From: Dyella silvae
Lineage (GTDB): Bacteria > Pseudomonadota > Gammaproteobacteria > Xanthomonadales > Rhodanobacteraceae
Assembly: GCF_026421305.1 (NCBI RefSeq)
Contig: NZ_JAPJBQ010000002.1
Coordinates: 682,001-746,000 of the forward strand
DNA length: 64,000 nt
Direction of reading: 5' to 3'
Shown piece after piece: positions 53,681 through 61,997 of the stretch; position 1 is the stretch's first letter; every line of letters starts with the position of its first letter. Position numbers and translations under genes: made by a program. The notes beneath the pieces are model-generated. The model ran no database searches, had not been told where the DNA came from, and saw nothing but the letters and a program-made list of their open reading frames with translations.

Positions 53681-53710
53681 TCATCCCTGCGAAAGCAGGG
53701 ATCCAGTGAA
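53681..53710. repeat. REP-type repeat downstream of efp
   Basis: CCCTGC (53685-53690), GAAA, GCAGGG (53695-53700) then ATCCAGTGA: the GTCATCCC...GGATCCAGTGA class also present at the ends of the large palindromic elements. The rest of the 250-base gap to mtaD shows no gene. Confidence 0.75.
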
Positions 53711-53889
53711 GTACGTTGTGCGAAGCACGCAATTCCCGCTTCGCACGCTGCAAGACAAAGTCACCGGATTCCAACTTTCGCTGGAGCGACGATGCCTGAG
53801 TCGTCATGACATCAGGCAACCATGGGGCGGCCACCGCAAGGTGATCCGCCCCATGTCGTATCCAAACATCGAAAAAGAGCGAGCCCAGG

Positions 53890-55230
53890 ATGAGCCAGAC
53901 CGCCCCGCAACCCGTCGACCTGTTGATCGAAGCCCGCTGGATCGTGCCTGTCGAGCCGCATGCTGTCGTGCTCGAGCACCACGCCGTGGCTGTCGACAAA
54001 GGCACCATCGTGGCCCTGCTGCCGATCAGCGAAGCGCGCGCCGCCTACGCGCCGCGTGAGCGCGTCGAGCTGGGCGAGCACGTGCTGATTCCCGGCCTGG
54101 TCAACAGCCACACGCACAATCCCATGACGCTGCTGCGAGGCCTCGCCGACGATCTGCCCCTGATGGTGTGGCTGCAGAAACATATCTGGCCGGTCGAAGG
54201 GCAGGTGATCGGGCCCGAGTTCGTGCGCGACGGTGTCGAGCTGGCGGTGGCGGAGATGATTCGCGGCGGCACCACCTGCACCAACGAAAACTATTTCTTC
54301 CCCGATGTCATCGGCGCCACCTATCGCCGCATGGGTTTTCGTGCCGTGGTGGGTCTGCCGGTCATCGAATTCCCCACCGCGTGGGCGAAGACGCAGGACG
54401 AGTATTTCGACCGCGCCATCGAAGTGCACGACAGCTTCCTCGGCGACGCGCTGGTGGGCACCTCGTTTGCGCCGCACGCGCCGTACACCGTGTCGGACGA
54501 GAGTTTCGAGCGCATTCGCGTGCTGTCCGATCAGCTCGACATCCAGGTGCATCTGCATACGCACGAAACCGCGCACGAAGTGGAAGAGGAGAAGGCCAAG
54601 AGTGGCCTGCGTCCGTTCCAGCGCCTGCAGAAGCTGGGCATCGTCAATGATCGACTGATCGCGGTGCACATGACCCAACTGACCGACGCAGAGATCGCTG
54701 CGTGCGCGGAAGCGGGTGTCTCCGTGGTGCATTGCCCGGAATCCAATCTCAAACTCGCTTCGGGCTTCTGCCCGGCGGAAAAGCTGCGCCAGGCTGGCGT
54801 GAACGTCGCCATCGGTACGGACGGCTGCGCGTCTAACAACGACCTCGATATGTTCGGTGAGATGCGCACGGCGGCGCTGCTGGCGAAGGCGGTGGCGGGT
54901 GATGCGGCGGCCTTCGACGCAGCCTATGCGCTGCGCGCGGCGACGCTCAACGGCGCGCGCGCCATGGGGCTGGAAGATCGCATCGGCTCCATCGAGGCGG
55001 GCAAACAGGCCGACTTCGCCGCCGTGCGCCTGTCGGATCTGGAAACTCAGCCGCTGTTCCACATCGCTTCGCAGCTCGCCTACGCCACCGGCCGTCATCA
55101 GGTCACCGACGTGTGGATCAACGGCGTGCGCAAGCTGGCCGGCCGCGTACTGACTGACATCGATACCGATGCCGTGCTGGCCAAGACGCATGCCTGGCGC
55201 GAGCGCATCGCTGCCATTGATGCGTGCTGA
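53890..55230 (+). CDS. mtaD: 5-methylthioadenosine/S-adenosylhomocysteine deaminase (TRZ/ATZ family)
   Basis: Amidohydrolase of 446 aa that deaminates MTA or SAH in the first step of their salvage. Zinc ligands are in SHTHNPM near residue 74, HTHETAHE near 220 and VHMTQLT, with the metal Asp in IGTDGCASNNDLDMF. The order mtaD-ubiG-phosphatase is conserved in Pseudomonas and Xanthomonads. The start ATG 53890 follows CCCAGGATG with weak spacing. Confidence 0.92.
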   Translation: MSQTAPQPVDLLIEARWIVPVEPHAVVLEHHAVAVDKGTIVALLPISEARAAYAPRERVELGEHVLIPGLVNSHTHNPMTLLRGLADDLPLMVWLQKHIWPVEGQVIGPEFVRDGVELAVAEMIRGGTTCTNENYFFPDVIGATYRRMGFRAVVGLPVIEFPTAWAKTQDEYFDRAIEVHDSFLGDALVGTSFAPHAPYTVSDESFERIRVLSDQLDIQVHLHTHETAHEVEEEKAKSGLRPFQRLQKLGIVNDRLIAVHMTQLTDAEIAACAEAGVSVVHCPESNLKLASGFCPAEKLRQAGVNVAIGTDGCASNNDLDMFGEMRTAALLAKAVAGDAAAFDAAYALRAATLNGARAMGLEDRIGSIEAGKQADFAAVRLSDLETQPLFHIASQLAYATGRHQVTDVWINGVRKLAGRVLTDIDTDAVLAKTHAWRERIAAIDAC

Positions 55231-55240
55231 GGGAACGACG

Positions 55241-55495
55241 ATGAATCGTTATCTCGTCATGGCCATGCGCCGTCCGGATTTCGATCCGGCGGTCGTGCAG
55301 CCCCACAAGGACTTCCTCGAAGGTCTGCGTGCCGGTGGCCGTTTGGAAATGTCCGGTGGTTTCAGCGACCAATCCGGAGGCGCCTACCTGCTGTTCGCCA
55401 ACGACATGGATGAAGCACGCGGTATCGTTCATACAGACCCGGCCTACACCAGTGGCGGCTGGGACATCACGGTCTACGAATGGAACGCGCGTTAA
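55241..55495 (+). CDS. YciI family protein
   Basis: 84 aa (MNRYLVMAMRRPDF). The ferredoxin-like YciI fold shows the conserved His-Asp pair: His in QPHKDFLEGL near residue 24 and Asp in FANDMDEAR. GGSYLLF-like GGAYLLFAND and DPAYTSGGWDITVYEWN complete the family pattern. Biochemical function is undefined in most members; some are dehydrochlorinase-like. The start is 11 bases after mtaD, in the same operon; GGGAACGACG precedes the ATG. Confidence 0.88.
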   Translation: MNRYLVMAMRRPDFDPAVVQPHKDFLEGLRAGGRLEMSGGFSDQSGGAYLLFANDMDEARGIVHTDPAYTSGGWDITVYEWNAR

Positions 55496-55525
55496 GCTGC
55501 GCGCACGTTCCCAAGGATGCTCTCG

Positions 55526-56248
55526 ATGCAAGCCGCAACCAATGTAAGTCCTGAGGAAATCGCCCGCTTCGGCAAGCTCGCCGCGCGCTGGTGGGATCCG
55601 GATGGCGAGTCCCGGCCGTTGCATGACCTTAATCCGGTGCGCGCGGCCTACGTTGCCGATCGCCTGAACCTGCGCGGCGCACGCGTGGCTGACGTCGGCT
55701 GTGGCGGTGGCTTGCTCAGCGAAGCGCTGGCGAAGGCCGGTGCGCACGTCACAGGCATCGATATGGGTGAGAAGGTCATCGAGATCGCGACACTGCATCT
55801 GCACGAAACGCGGTTGGAAACACCGGCGCTCGATGTGGATTACCGCGTGCAGTCATCGGCCAATCTTGCCGCGGCCGAGCCGGAGAGTTTCGATGCGGTC
55901 TGCTGCATGGAGCTGATCGAGCATGTGCCCGATCCCGAAGCGCTGGTGAACGATCTGGCACGCATGGTGAAGCCGGGCGGTATCGTGGTGATGTCCACGC
56001 TCAACCGTACGCCGGCCGCGTTCGGTGCGGCCATTCTCGGCGCGGAATACATCATGAAGATGCTGCCGCGTGGCACGCATCACTATGCGCAGTTCCTCAA
56101 GCCGTCCGAGCTGGGGCGTCTGATGCGTCACGCGGGCCTCGAAGTGGAAGACGTCTCGGGCCTTGGCTACAACCCCATCAACCGCAAGGCGTGGCTCAGC
56201 CGCATCACCGCGGTGAACTACCTGATCAGCGCCCGAAAGCCCGCATGA
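55526..56248 (+). CDS. ubiG: Ubiquinone biosynthesis O-methyltransferase UbiG
   Basis: Carries out both O-methylations in ubiquinone synthesis. 240 aa: FGKLAARWWDPDGESRPLHD at the N-terminus, SAM motif VADVGCGGGLLSEALAK, FDAVCCMELIEHVPDP and KPGGIVVMSTLNRTP. A membrane-binding segment typical of UbiG (YIMKMLPRGTHHY) is present. AAGGA has proper spacing to ATG 55526, not to ATG 55517. Its stop overlaps the next start. Confidence 0.96.
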   Translation: MQAATNVSPEEIARFGKLAARWWDPDGESRPLHDLNPVRAAYVADRLNLRGARVADVGCGGGLLSEALAKAGAHVTGIDMGEKVIEIATLHLHETRLETPALDVDYRVQSSANLAAAEPESFDAVCCMELIEHVPDPEALVNDLARMVKPGGIVVMSTLNRTPAAFGAAILGAEYIMKMLPRGTHHYAQFLKPSELGRLMRHAGLEVEDVSGLGYNPINRKAWLSRITAVNYLISARKPA

Positions 56249-56925
56249 AGCCTTTTCCACAAGCTATCCAGGGCGTGCTGTTCGATCTCGATGGCACCTT
56301 GCTCGACAGCGCCGTCGACTTGTACGGCGCGTTGAAGTTGCAGTGCGAGGAAATGGGTGTGGCCGTGCCGCCATTCGAGCCCGTGCGCGAAGTGGTATCG
56401 CGCGGTTCGCGAGCGATTCTGCGCTGCGCCTTTCCCGACATTGACGAAGCGCAATTGTTGCAGCTGGTGCCACGCTACCTCGCACTGTACGAGGCGGTGA
56501 TGGCGGAGCATACGCGCCCCTTCGAAGGTGTCGACGAATTGCTGGAGACGATCGAGGCGCAGGGCATTCTGTGGGGCATCGTCACCAACAAGCCGGCGTT
56601 TCTCACCGATGAGCTGGTGCAGCGCATCGGCTGGGGACATCGCGCGGCGGCGGTGATCTCGGGCGATACCTTGCCGGTAAAGAAGCCGGATCCGGCGCCG
56701 GTGCTGCTGGCTTGCGAACTCGCGGGGCTGGACCCTGCGCGCTGCCTCTTCGTAGGTGACGACCGGCGCGACATTCTCGCTGGCGGCGCTGCCGGCATGT
56801 ACACCATCGCCGTGCATTGGGGCTATCTGGATGGCGGCGATCCGCATCAGTGGAACGCCGATCTTGTGCTCAACCAGCCGTCTGATCTGACGGCGCGCCT
56901 GCGCCAGTTGCAGGTCACGGCATGA
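56245..56925 (+). CDS. HAD-IA phosphatase, MupP/Gph-like
   Basis: 226 aa. HAD motif I FDLDGTLLDS near residue 14, motif II VTNKP, motif III/IV KKPDPAPVL and VGDDRRDI. The block VVSRGSRAIL and the position directly after ubiG match MupP, the N-acetylmuramic acid 6-phosphate phosphatase of the Pseudomonas cell-wall recycling route; phosphoglycolate phosphatase (Gph) is the alternative. ATGA overlaps on both sides couple it to ubiG and the next gene. Confidence 0.9.
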   Translation: MKPFPQAIQGVLFDLDGTLLDSAVDLYGALKLQCEEMGVAVPPFEPVREVVSRGSRAILRCAFPDIDEAQLLQLVPRYLALYEAVMAEHTRPFEGVDELLETIEAQGILWGIVTNKPAFLTDELVQRIGWGHRAAAVISGDTLPVKKPDPAPVLLACELAGLDPARCLFVGDDRRDILAGGAAGMYTIAVHWGYLDGGDPHQWNADLVLNQPSDLTARLRQLQVTA

Positions 56926-57761
56926 GCGATAGCGCCCTGCAGAGCTATATCGACAAGTGGCTCGCGGTACAGCCACAGCAGCGCATCGCGCTCGCCTTCG
57001 TCGATCAGAACAACTATCCCGGCCATATTGCGCTGGCAGCGCTGGAGCAGGAACTGCTCGCCGCCGCGTACGGCATCCGTGAACCGCAGGTGGCAGCCGG
57101 CAAGTTGAACTGGTGGGCCGAAGAACTCTCGGGCGCGGCGGCCAGCGGCGGACGCCACCCGCTGACCCAGGTGTTGTTTGACGACGACCGTGCCCACGTC
57201 TTGCCGGGCGAGCAATGGGTGGCGCCCGTGCTGGCGGCCATGGCGCAGCTGGAGGAGGGCACGGCAGCCGATTTTCCTGCCCAGCTCGCTGCCAGTTCGT
57301 TGCTGCATGGAGCCATCGCCTCGCTGGAAACCGCGTGGTGGTTTGGTGAGGGCACCGCCAGCGAGCGGGCCGCGAGGGTAGCGACGCTTTCACATCTGTT
57401 GTTTTCGCTGTTGCGTCTGGAAGAGGACGCCGATCGCGATCGCCTCGCGCTGCCCATGTCGCGTCTCGCACGCTATGGCTTGAGCCGCAACGAGCTGCGG
57501 TCTGCCAGCCCTGCGCGCAATGACGCCATTCGCGCCCAGCTGGACGATCTGGACGCTGCCTGGCGCGAAGCCGAGCGCCTGCCCGGGCCGCTCAGTGCCT
57601 TCCGGGGGCTGGAGTCGCGCTACGGACGTGCCCTGGTCGCACAGGCGCGCAAGGCGGCCAACCCGCTGGACGTGCTGCGCAAAGGGCAGGGGCGTCAGGG
57701 TCCTGGCGTGGTCTGGCAGGCCTGGCAGGCGGCCCGTGCATGGCGCCGCGACGCCGCATAA
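56922..57761 (+). CDS. Squalene/phytoene synthase family protein
   Basis: 279 aa all-helical protein of the head-to-head prenyl synthase superfamily. KLNWWAEELSGA near residue 60 recalls the KLQWWRDEL block of NDUFAF6/phytoene synthase relatives. The double DxxxD magnesium motifs of true synthases are not evident: DADRD near 167 is the only candidate. It may therefore be non-catalytic. It is the last gene of the overlapping mtaD-ubiG run. Confidence 0.8.
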   Translation: MSDSALQSYIDKWLAVQPQQRIALAFVDQNNYPGHIALAALEQELLAAAYGIREPQVAAGKLNWWAEELSGAAASGGRHPLTQVLFDDDRAHVLPGEQWVAPVLAAMAQLEEGTAADFPAQLAASSLLHGAIASLETAWWFGEGTASERAARVATLSHLLFSLLRLEEDADRDRLALPMSRLARYGLSRNELRSASPARNDAIRAQLDDLDAAWREAERLPGPLSAFRGLESRYGRALVAQARKAANPLDVLRKGQGRQGPGVVWQAWQAARAWRRDAA

Positions 57762-57874
57762 ACCCATGTGGGGACGCAGCGTTTCCCGGGCGCCACTATT
57801 GTTAGGCCCCCGTGCTGCCCCAAGATTGACGTCTCTCGCGCGGTTTGCCCGCTCGCTGGATCATAGGATTCACC

Positions 57875-58828
57875 ATGTATACCGAGGAAAACACCGCCCG
57901 CCTGCTGCCTGATGTGGCAGTTCACGCCCAGCCGCATCTTGCCGGCGAGCTGGATTGGGTCGGTATGGACGGCATCGAGGTGCCGGTGCGTTTCGATGCG
58001 GGCGACGGCGATGTGCAGCGCGCGAGCGCGCGCGTCGGCGCCTTCGTCAATCTGCGCCGCCCGGACAAGCGTGGCATCCACATGTCGCGCCTGTATCTGC
58101 AGGTGGAGCAGGCGCTCAGCACCCAGACGCTGAGCGCCACATCGCTGCGCGAACTGCTGCGCGGCTTCCTCGACTCGCACAAAGACCTGTCGGACCGCGC
58201 GTGCCTCAGCATTCGCTTCGAGCACCTGGTGCGCCGCCCTGCGCTGCGCAGTGGCAACAGCGGCTGGCGTGCCTATCCGGTGACGATCGAAGCCAGCCTC
58301 GTGGGCGACCAGTTTCTGCTCGAGTTCGGAACAGAGATCGTCTACTCCTCCACCTGTCCCGCATCGGCGGCGCTGTCGCGTCAGCTGATCCAGGATCAGT
58401 TCGCCAAGGACTTTGACGCCTCCCGGCCGATCGATCACGCCGCTGTGTTGGCGTGGCTGGGCAGTGAAAAGGGCATCGTCGCCACGCCCCATGCCCAGCG
58501 CAGCGTGGCCCGTTTACGCGTGCGTCCGGCGGAAGGCGCGGCGTTCGATCTGATCAGCCTGATCGATCGCACTGAGCAAGCCCTGGGTACGCCGGTGCAG
58601 ACTGCCGTGAAGCGCGAGGACGAACAAGCATTCGCGCTTGCCAATGGCGGCAACCTGATGTTCTGCGAAGACGCGGCGCGCCGCATTCAGAAGGCGCTCG
58701 ACGCCGATGCAAGTCTTGGCGATTTCCATATTCGCGTGGAACACCAGGAAAGCCTGCATCCGCACGATGCCGTGGCTTATGCCAGTAAGGGCGTCGAGGG
58801 CGGTTACGCGGGCAAGGGCTGCGCCTGA
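57875..58828 (+). CDS. folE2: GTP cyclohydrolase FolE2 (type IB)
   Basis: Converts GTP to 7,8-dihydroneopterin triphosphate, the first step of folate synthesis, without the strict zinc dependence of FolE. 317 aa from ATG 57875 (MYTEENTARL). Metal/catalytic Cys is in YSSTCPASAALS near residue 168, with catalytic His/Glu in TPHAQRS and SIRFEHLVRRP. AGGATT precedes the ATG. I saw no Zur box in the 113-base upstream gap. Confidence 0.94.
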   Translation: MYTEENTARLLPDVAVHAQPHLAGELDWVGMDGIEVPVRFDAGDGDVQRASARVGAFVNLRRPDKRGIHMSRLYLQVEQALSTQTLSATSLRELLRGFLDSHKDLSDRACLSIRFEHLVRRPALRSGNSGWRAYPVTIEASLVGDQFLLEFGTEIVYSSTCPASAALSRQLIQDQFAKDFDASRPIDHAAVLAWLGSEKGIVATPHAQRSVARLRVRPAEGAAFDLISLIDRTEQALGTPVQTAVKREDEQAFALANGGNLMFCEDAARRIQKALDADASLGDFHIRVEHQESLHPHDAVAYASKGVEGGYAGKGCA

Positions 58829-58895
58829 GCCGCGGTTCAACGGCAGCCTGTTAGCATCGTGGGGTGTCTGTCATCAGGCTCCCCAGGAGTGAAAC

Positions 58896-59360
58896 ATGCT
58901 GTCCCGTCTCTCATTATTGGCCGTCGCCGCGATGGCGCTTTCGGCCTGCTCGATGTTTTCGCATCACGCCAAGACCGATACCTCGTCGGCATCCGTGGCG
59001 CAACCCGCTGCGCCAGTGAACCAGACGTTGATGAAGTCCATCGTCGGCGACATTCGTTACGACTTGCCGCAGCCCGTACCAGCGGATGCCTATCTGCTGG
59101 TGACGCTGGCTGATGTAAGCAAGCAGGATGTGGCGGCACGCACCCTGTCCGAAACGCGTATTCAGCCCGTTGGCGCATCGCCCGTCGATTTCCTGCTGAC
59201 GTACGACCCGGCTGACCTGCGTGACGGCGTGGATTTCGCTATCGGCGTGCGTTTGCAGCAGGGCGACAAGCTACTGGCCATCAACGATACGCGCGTAAGC
59301 GTATTAGGGCGCTCCGGCGAGCATGGTCCGGTGAGCATCACGCTCAAGGCCGTGCCCTAG
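58896..59360 (+). CDS. YbaY family lipoprotein
   Basis: 154 aa. The lipobox (LSACS) gives an acylated Cys18. The mature domain is beta-rich: GDIRYDLPQPVPADAYLLVT, LADVSKQD, and DFLLTYDPADLRDGVDFAIG match the YbaY (PF09619) pattern. Function unknown; relatives are abundant outer-membrane or periplasmic lipoproteins. Confidence 0.82.
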   Translation: MLSRLSLLAVAAMALSACSMFSHHAKTDTSSASVAQPAAPVNQTLMKSIVGDIRYDLPQPVPADAYLLVTLADVSKQDVAARTLSETRIQPVGASPVDFLLTYDPADLRDGVDFAIGVRLQQGDKLLAINDTRVSVLGRSGEHGPVSITLKAVP

Positions 59361-59365
59361 AGAAT

Positions 59366-59456
59366 CTGCTCCCTCTCCCCGGAAAGGGGCACGCGGAGAG
59401 GGGCCATGGATGGCCCCGGCTTTGAGGAGCGAGGAGAGGGTTGGGGTGAGGGGGCA
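59366..59456. repeat. CCCTCTCCCC-type palindromic repeat, copy 3 (extended)
   Basis: CTCCCTCTCCCC on the left and GAGAGGGTTGGGGTGAGGGG on the right are separated by about 55 bases that hold a second palindrome (GGGGCCAT...ATGGCCCC, 59400-59417). It lies between convergent ybaY and the M23 gene. Confidence 0.75.
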
Positions 59457-59474
59457 ATCTTGCGATTTCCCCCA

Positions 59475-60233
59475 TCAGTTCGTGCTCTCGATCCCCGGCA
59501 ACAACAACGGATCCAGGCGCACTTCAAACCAATTGACGCCCCAGTGCACATGCGGCCCCGTCGCGCGTCCGGTCATGCCCGCTGCACCGATGACATCGCC
59601 TTGCTGCACGCGTTGACCCACTTTCACATCCAGGCGTGACAGATGAAGAAAGTTGGAACTGAGCCCGTAGCCATGGTCGATCAGCACGGTGCCGCCGGTG
59701 AGATACAGATCGGGCTTGGCGAATGTCACGACACCTGCTGCAGGCGCTTTGACCGGCGTGCCTTCCGGCACCGCGATATCCATGCCTGGATGCGGTGACT
59801 TGGGAGTCCCGTTGAAAATGCGCTGGCTGCCAAAGCGGCCGCTGATGCGACCCTGTACCGGCCAGATGAAGCCGTGAAGAAAGTCCTCACGGTCATCGTC
59901 GCGGCGGCGGGCGGCAGCAACTTCCGCTTGTTCGCGCTGGATACGTGCAGCGATGTCAGGCGGCGGGTTGACCGTTTTCTGCGGCACACCGTTCACGCGT
60001 TCAACCGGCCAGCTGCGCGGTGTCACCGCAACGCGAGTGGTTTCCCGGTGGCCGTCGCGATAGGCGAGGGCAAGCGTCAGCGGTCCTTTCTCGTCGCGAC
60101 CGGCGGCGAATACCAGGGTGCCATCCTCGCCCACCCGCACGGTCTTGCCATTCACGGTGGCCGTGGCGATGTCAGGCACCGTGACGACCACCAGCCCGCC
60201 TTGCGACACGCTCGAAGGCAGCGTGGCCGCCAT
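59475..60233 (-). CDS. M23 family metallopeptidase (LytM domain), body of an interrupted gene
   Basis: 252 aa from the first ATG after an in-frame stop. An N-terminal beta domain (about 10-75) precedes the LytM domain from about 125. Zinc ligands are His and Asp in SPHPGMDIA, then HxH in GPHVHWG. PVQGRISGRFG and DHGYGLSSNFLHLS are typical. It should cleave peptidoglycan peptides in the periplasm. As read here it lacks a signal peptide, because codons 60234-60293 upstream encode one with a UGA in its middle. A shorter non-exported product, or none, is predicted unless the UGA is an error or is read through. Confidence 0.8.
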   Translation of the reverse strand: MAATLPSSVSQGGLVVVTVPDIATATVNGKTVRVGEDGTLVFAAGRDEKGPLTLALAYRDGHRETTRVAVTPRSWPVERVNGVPQKTVNPPPDIAARIQREQAEVAAARRRDDDREDFLHGFIWPVQGRISGRFGSQRIFNGTPKSPHPGMDIAVPEGTPVKAPAAGVVTFAKPDLYLTGGTVLIDHGYGLSSNFLHLSRLDVKVGQRVQQGDVIGAAGMTGRATGPHVHWGVNWFEVRLDPLLLPGIESTN

Positions 60234-60293
60234 GCCAGGCAGGGCGGCCAGTCAAAGGGCAAGCAGCGTGCTTGCCCTGGTCGTCCAACTCAT
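60234..60293 (-). pseudogene. Signal-peptide segment of the M23 gene interrupted by in-frame UGA
   Basis: Reading in the M23 frame from ATG 60293 gives MSWTTRASTLLAL, then TGA at 60254-60252, then LAALPGMAATLP. Without the stop this is an ideal signal peptide (basic n-region, Leu/Ala core, AxA site near PGMAA). The ATG overlaps the pyrC stop in an ATGA, the usual coupled arrangement. TGG to TGA is a one-base change. The gene start is therefore almost certainly 60293. Confidence 0.75.
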
Positions 60294-61627
60294 CGGGCAA
60301 ATGCCAGACGCTGACCGCGCACGCTCTGGTCGATAACGGAGCCGTCCCACACGCGCTGACCATTGACGAAGGTCGCCGCGATCGAGCTGTTGAAGGTGTA
60401 ACCCTCGAACGGCGACCAGCCGCACTTGGACAGGACTTCTTCGCGGCGCACGGTGTGCGGCTTATTCGGATCCACCAGTACGAGGTCGGCGGCATAGCCT
60501 TCGCGCAGGAAACCGCGCTCCTTCACATCGAACAGCGTGGCTGGTGCATGCGTGACCGATTCCACCACGCGTTCCAGCGTCAGCTTTCCCTCAAATACGC
60601 GTTGCAGCGCGGCCTGCAGCGCGAACTGCACCAGAGGCAGGCCACTCGGCGCCTTGTCGTACAGCTGGGCCTTTTCTTCCAGCAGGTGAGGTGCGTGGTC
60701 GGTAGCCAGCACGTCGATGCGGCCCTCGGCCAGCGCCTTGGTGATGGCCTCGCGATCAGCGGCGGTCTTGACCGCCGGGTTGCACTTGATCAGGAACCGC
60801 AGGCTCTCGTAATCGCGGTCGTCAAAGTGCAGAAAGTGCACGCAGGTTTCGGCAGTAATGCGCTTGCCCTTGAGCGGGCCGGGCTGGAACAGGGCCAGCT
60901 CGTCGGCCGTGGAAATATGCAGCACGTGCAGCCGGCTGTTGTGGCGCTTGGCGAGCTCAATAGCCAGACGGGTGGACTTGATGCACGCCTCGCGCGAACG
61001 GATCAGCGGATGCTCCCACGCAGGGATGTCATCGCCGTACTTCGCATGGGCTATGGCCAGGTTGGCATCGATCATCGGCGTGTCTTCGCAGTGCGTGATG
61101 ATCGGCGTCGGCGCCTCGCGGAAGATGCCATCGAGCACCTCCGGCTTATCCACCAGCATGTTGCCGGTGGAGGCGCCCATGAACACCTTGATGCCGGGGG
61201 CGGCCAGCGGGTCGAGGCGGCGGATGGCTTCCAGGTTGTCGTTGCTGGCGCCCATGTAGAACGCGTAGTTCACCGCCGAGGTTTCCGCGGCGCGGGCGTA
61301 CTTGGCCTCCAGCGTGTCGCGATCCAGTGCCGGGGGCTTGGTGTTGGGCATTTCCATGTAGCTGGTGATGCCGCCGGCGGCACAGGCACGCGATTCGTGG
61401 GCGATGTCGGCTTTCTGCGTCAGGCCCGGCTCACGGAAGTGCACCTGGTCGTCAATCATGCCCGGGAACAGCCACAGGCCACTGGCATCGACCACCTGCT
61501 CACCCGGGCGGGCGTCGAGATCGCCGCCAATGGCGTCGATGCGGCCCTGCTTCACACGCACATCGGCATGGAAACGGCGGCCTTCGTTGACCAGTTCGGC
61601 GTTCTTGATCAGCCAATCAGTGGACAT
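60290..61627 (-). CDS. pyrC: Dihydroorotase
   Basis: Third enzyme of pyrimidine synthesis, cyclising carbamoyl aspartate. 445 aa of the long class (Bacillus PyrC-like) rather than the short E. coli type. Zinc motif DDQVHFREPG near residue 59, a His in ITHCEDTPM, HVLHISTADEL, and the catalytic Asp in LATDHAPH. The first residues overlap the yidD 3' end by 11 bases; its stop overlaps the M23 start. Confidence 0.94.
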   Translation of the reverse strand: MSTDWLIKNAELVNEGRRFHADVRVKQGRIDAIGGDLDARPGEQVVDASGLWLFPGMIDDQVHFREPGLTQKADIAHESRACAAGGITSYMEMPNTKPPALDRDTLEAKYARAAETSAVNYAFYMGASNDNLEAIRRLDPLAAPGIKVFMGASTGNMLVDKPEVLDGIFREAPTPIITHCEDTPMIDANLAIAHAKYGDDIPAWEHPLIRSREACIKSTRLAIELAKRHNSRLHVLHISTADELALFQPGPLKGKRITAETCVHFLHFDDRDYESLRFLIKCNPAVKTAADREAITKALAEGRIDVLATDHAPHLLEEKAQLYDKAPSGLPLVQFALQAALQRVFEGKLTLERVVESVTHAPATLFDVKERGFLREGYAADLVLVDPNKPHTVRREEVLSKCGWSPFEGYTFNSSIAATFVNGQRVWDGSVIDQSVRGQRLAFAR

Positions 61628-61877
61628 GGGGTTCTCCAGGGGGGCAACAGCGGCGGAAAGTAAACTGCTCGGGTACCGGATCTTCGCCGCCCTCGCACAG
61701 CGGCTGGCAGCGCAGCAGGCGCCATCCCGTCAGCATGCCACCCTTGAATGGACCAAAGCGCACGATGGCAATCCGTGCATAATCGGAACAGCTGGGGTGG
61801 AAGCGGCAGCGCTGACCCAGCAGGGGGCTTAGCCAGCGCTTGTAGAAGCCGAGCAGTAGAAGTATTAGTCGTGTCAC
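61617..61877 (-). CDS. yidD: Membrane protein insertion efficiency factor YidD
   Basis: 86 aa from GTG 61877 (MTRLILLLLGFYKRWLSPLL). The family signature CRFHPSCSDYA and GPFKGGMLTGWRLLRCQPL are complete, with the C-terminal Cys pair. It assists YidC/Sec insertion. It is not linked to rnpA/yidC here but is coupled to pyrC by an 11-base overlap. A longer open frame from 63083 is an antisense shadow of dksA. Confidence 0.9.
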   Translation of the reverse strand: MTRLILLLLGFYKRWLSPLLGQRCRFHPSCSDYARIAIVRFGPFKGGMLTGWRLLRCQPLCEGGEDPVPEQFTFRRCCPPGEPHVH

Positions 61878-61997
61878 GACGAGGCTGCCGAAACAGCTTG
61901 CGGCATATAGTTGCGCAAGTATTCCAGAAGCATGGTTGCCGGTGTAAGGTCGTTGGGCTATAACACCCGGCCGCCAAGGCCAAAATGGTGAAGGGAA

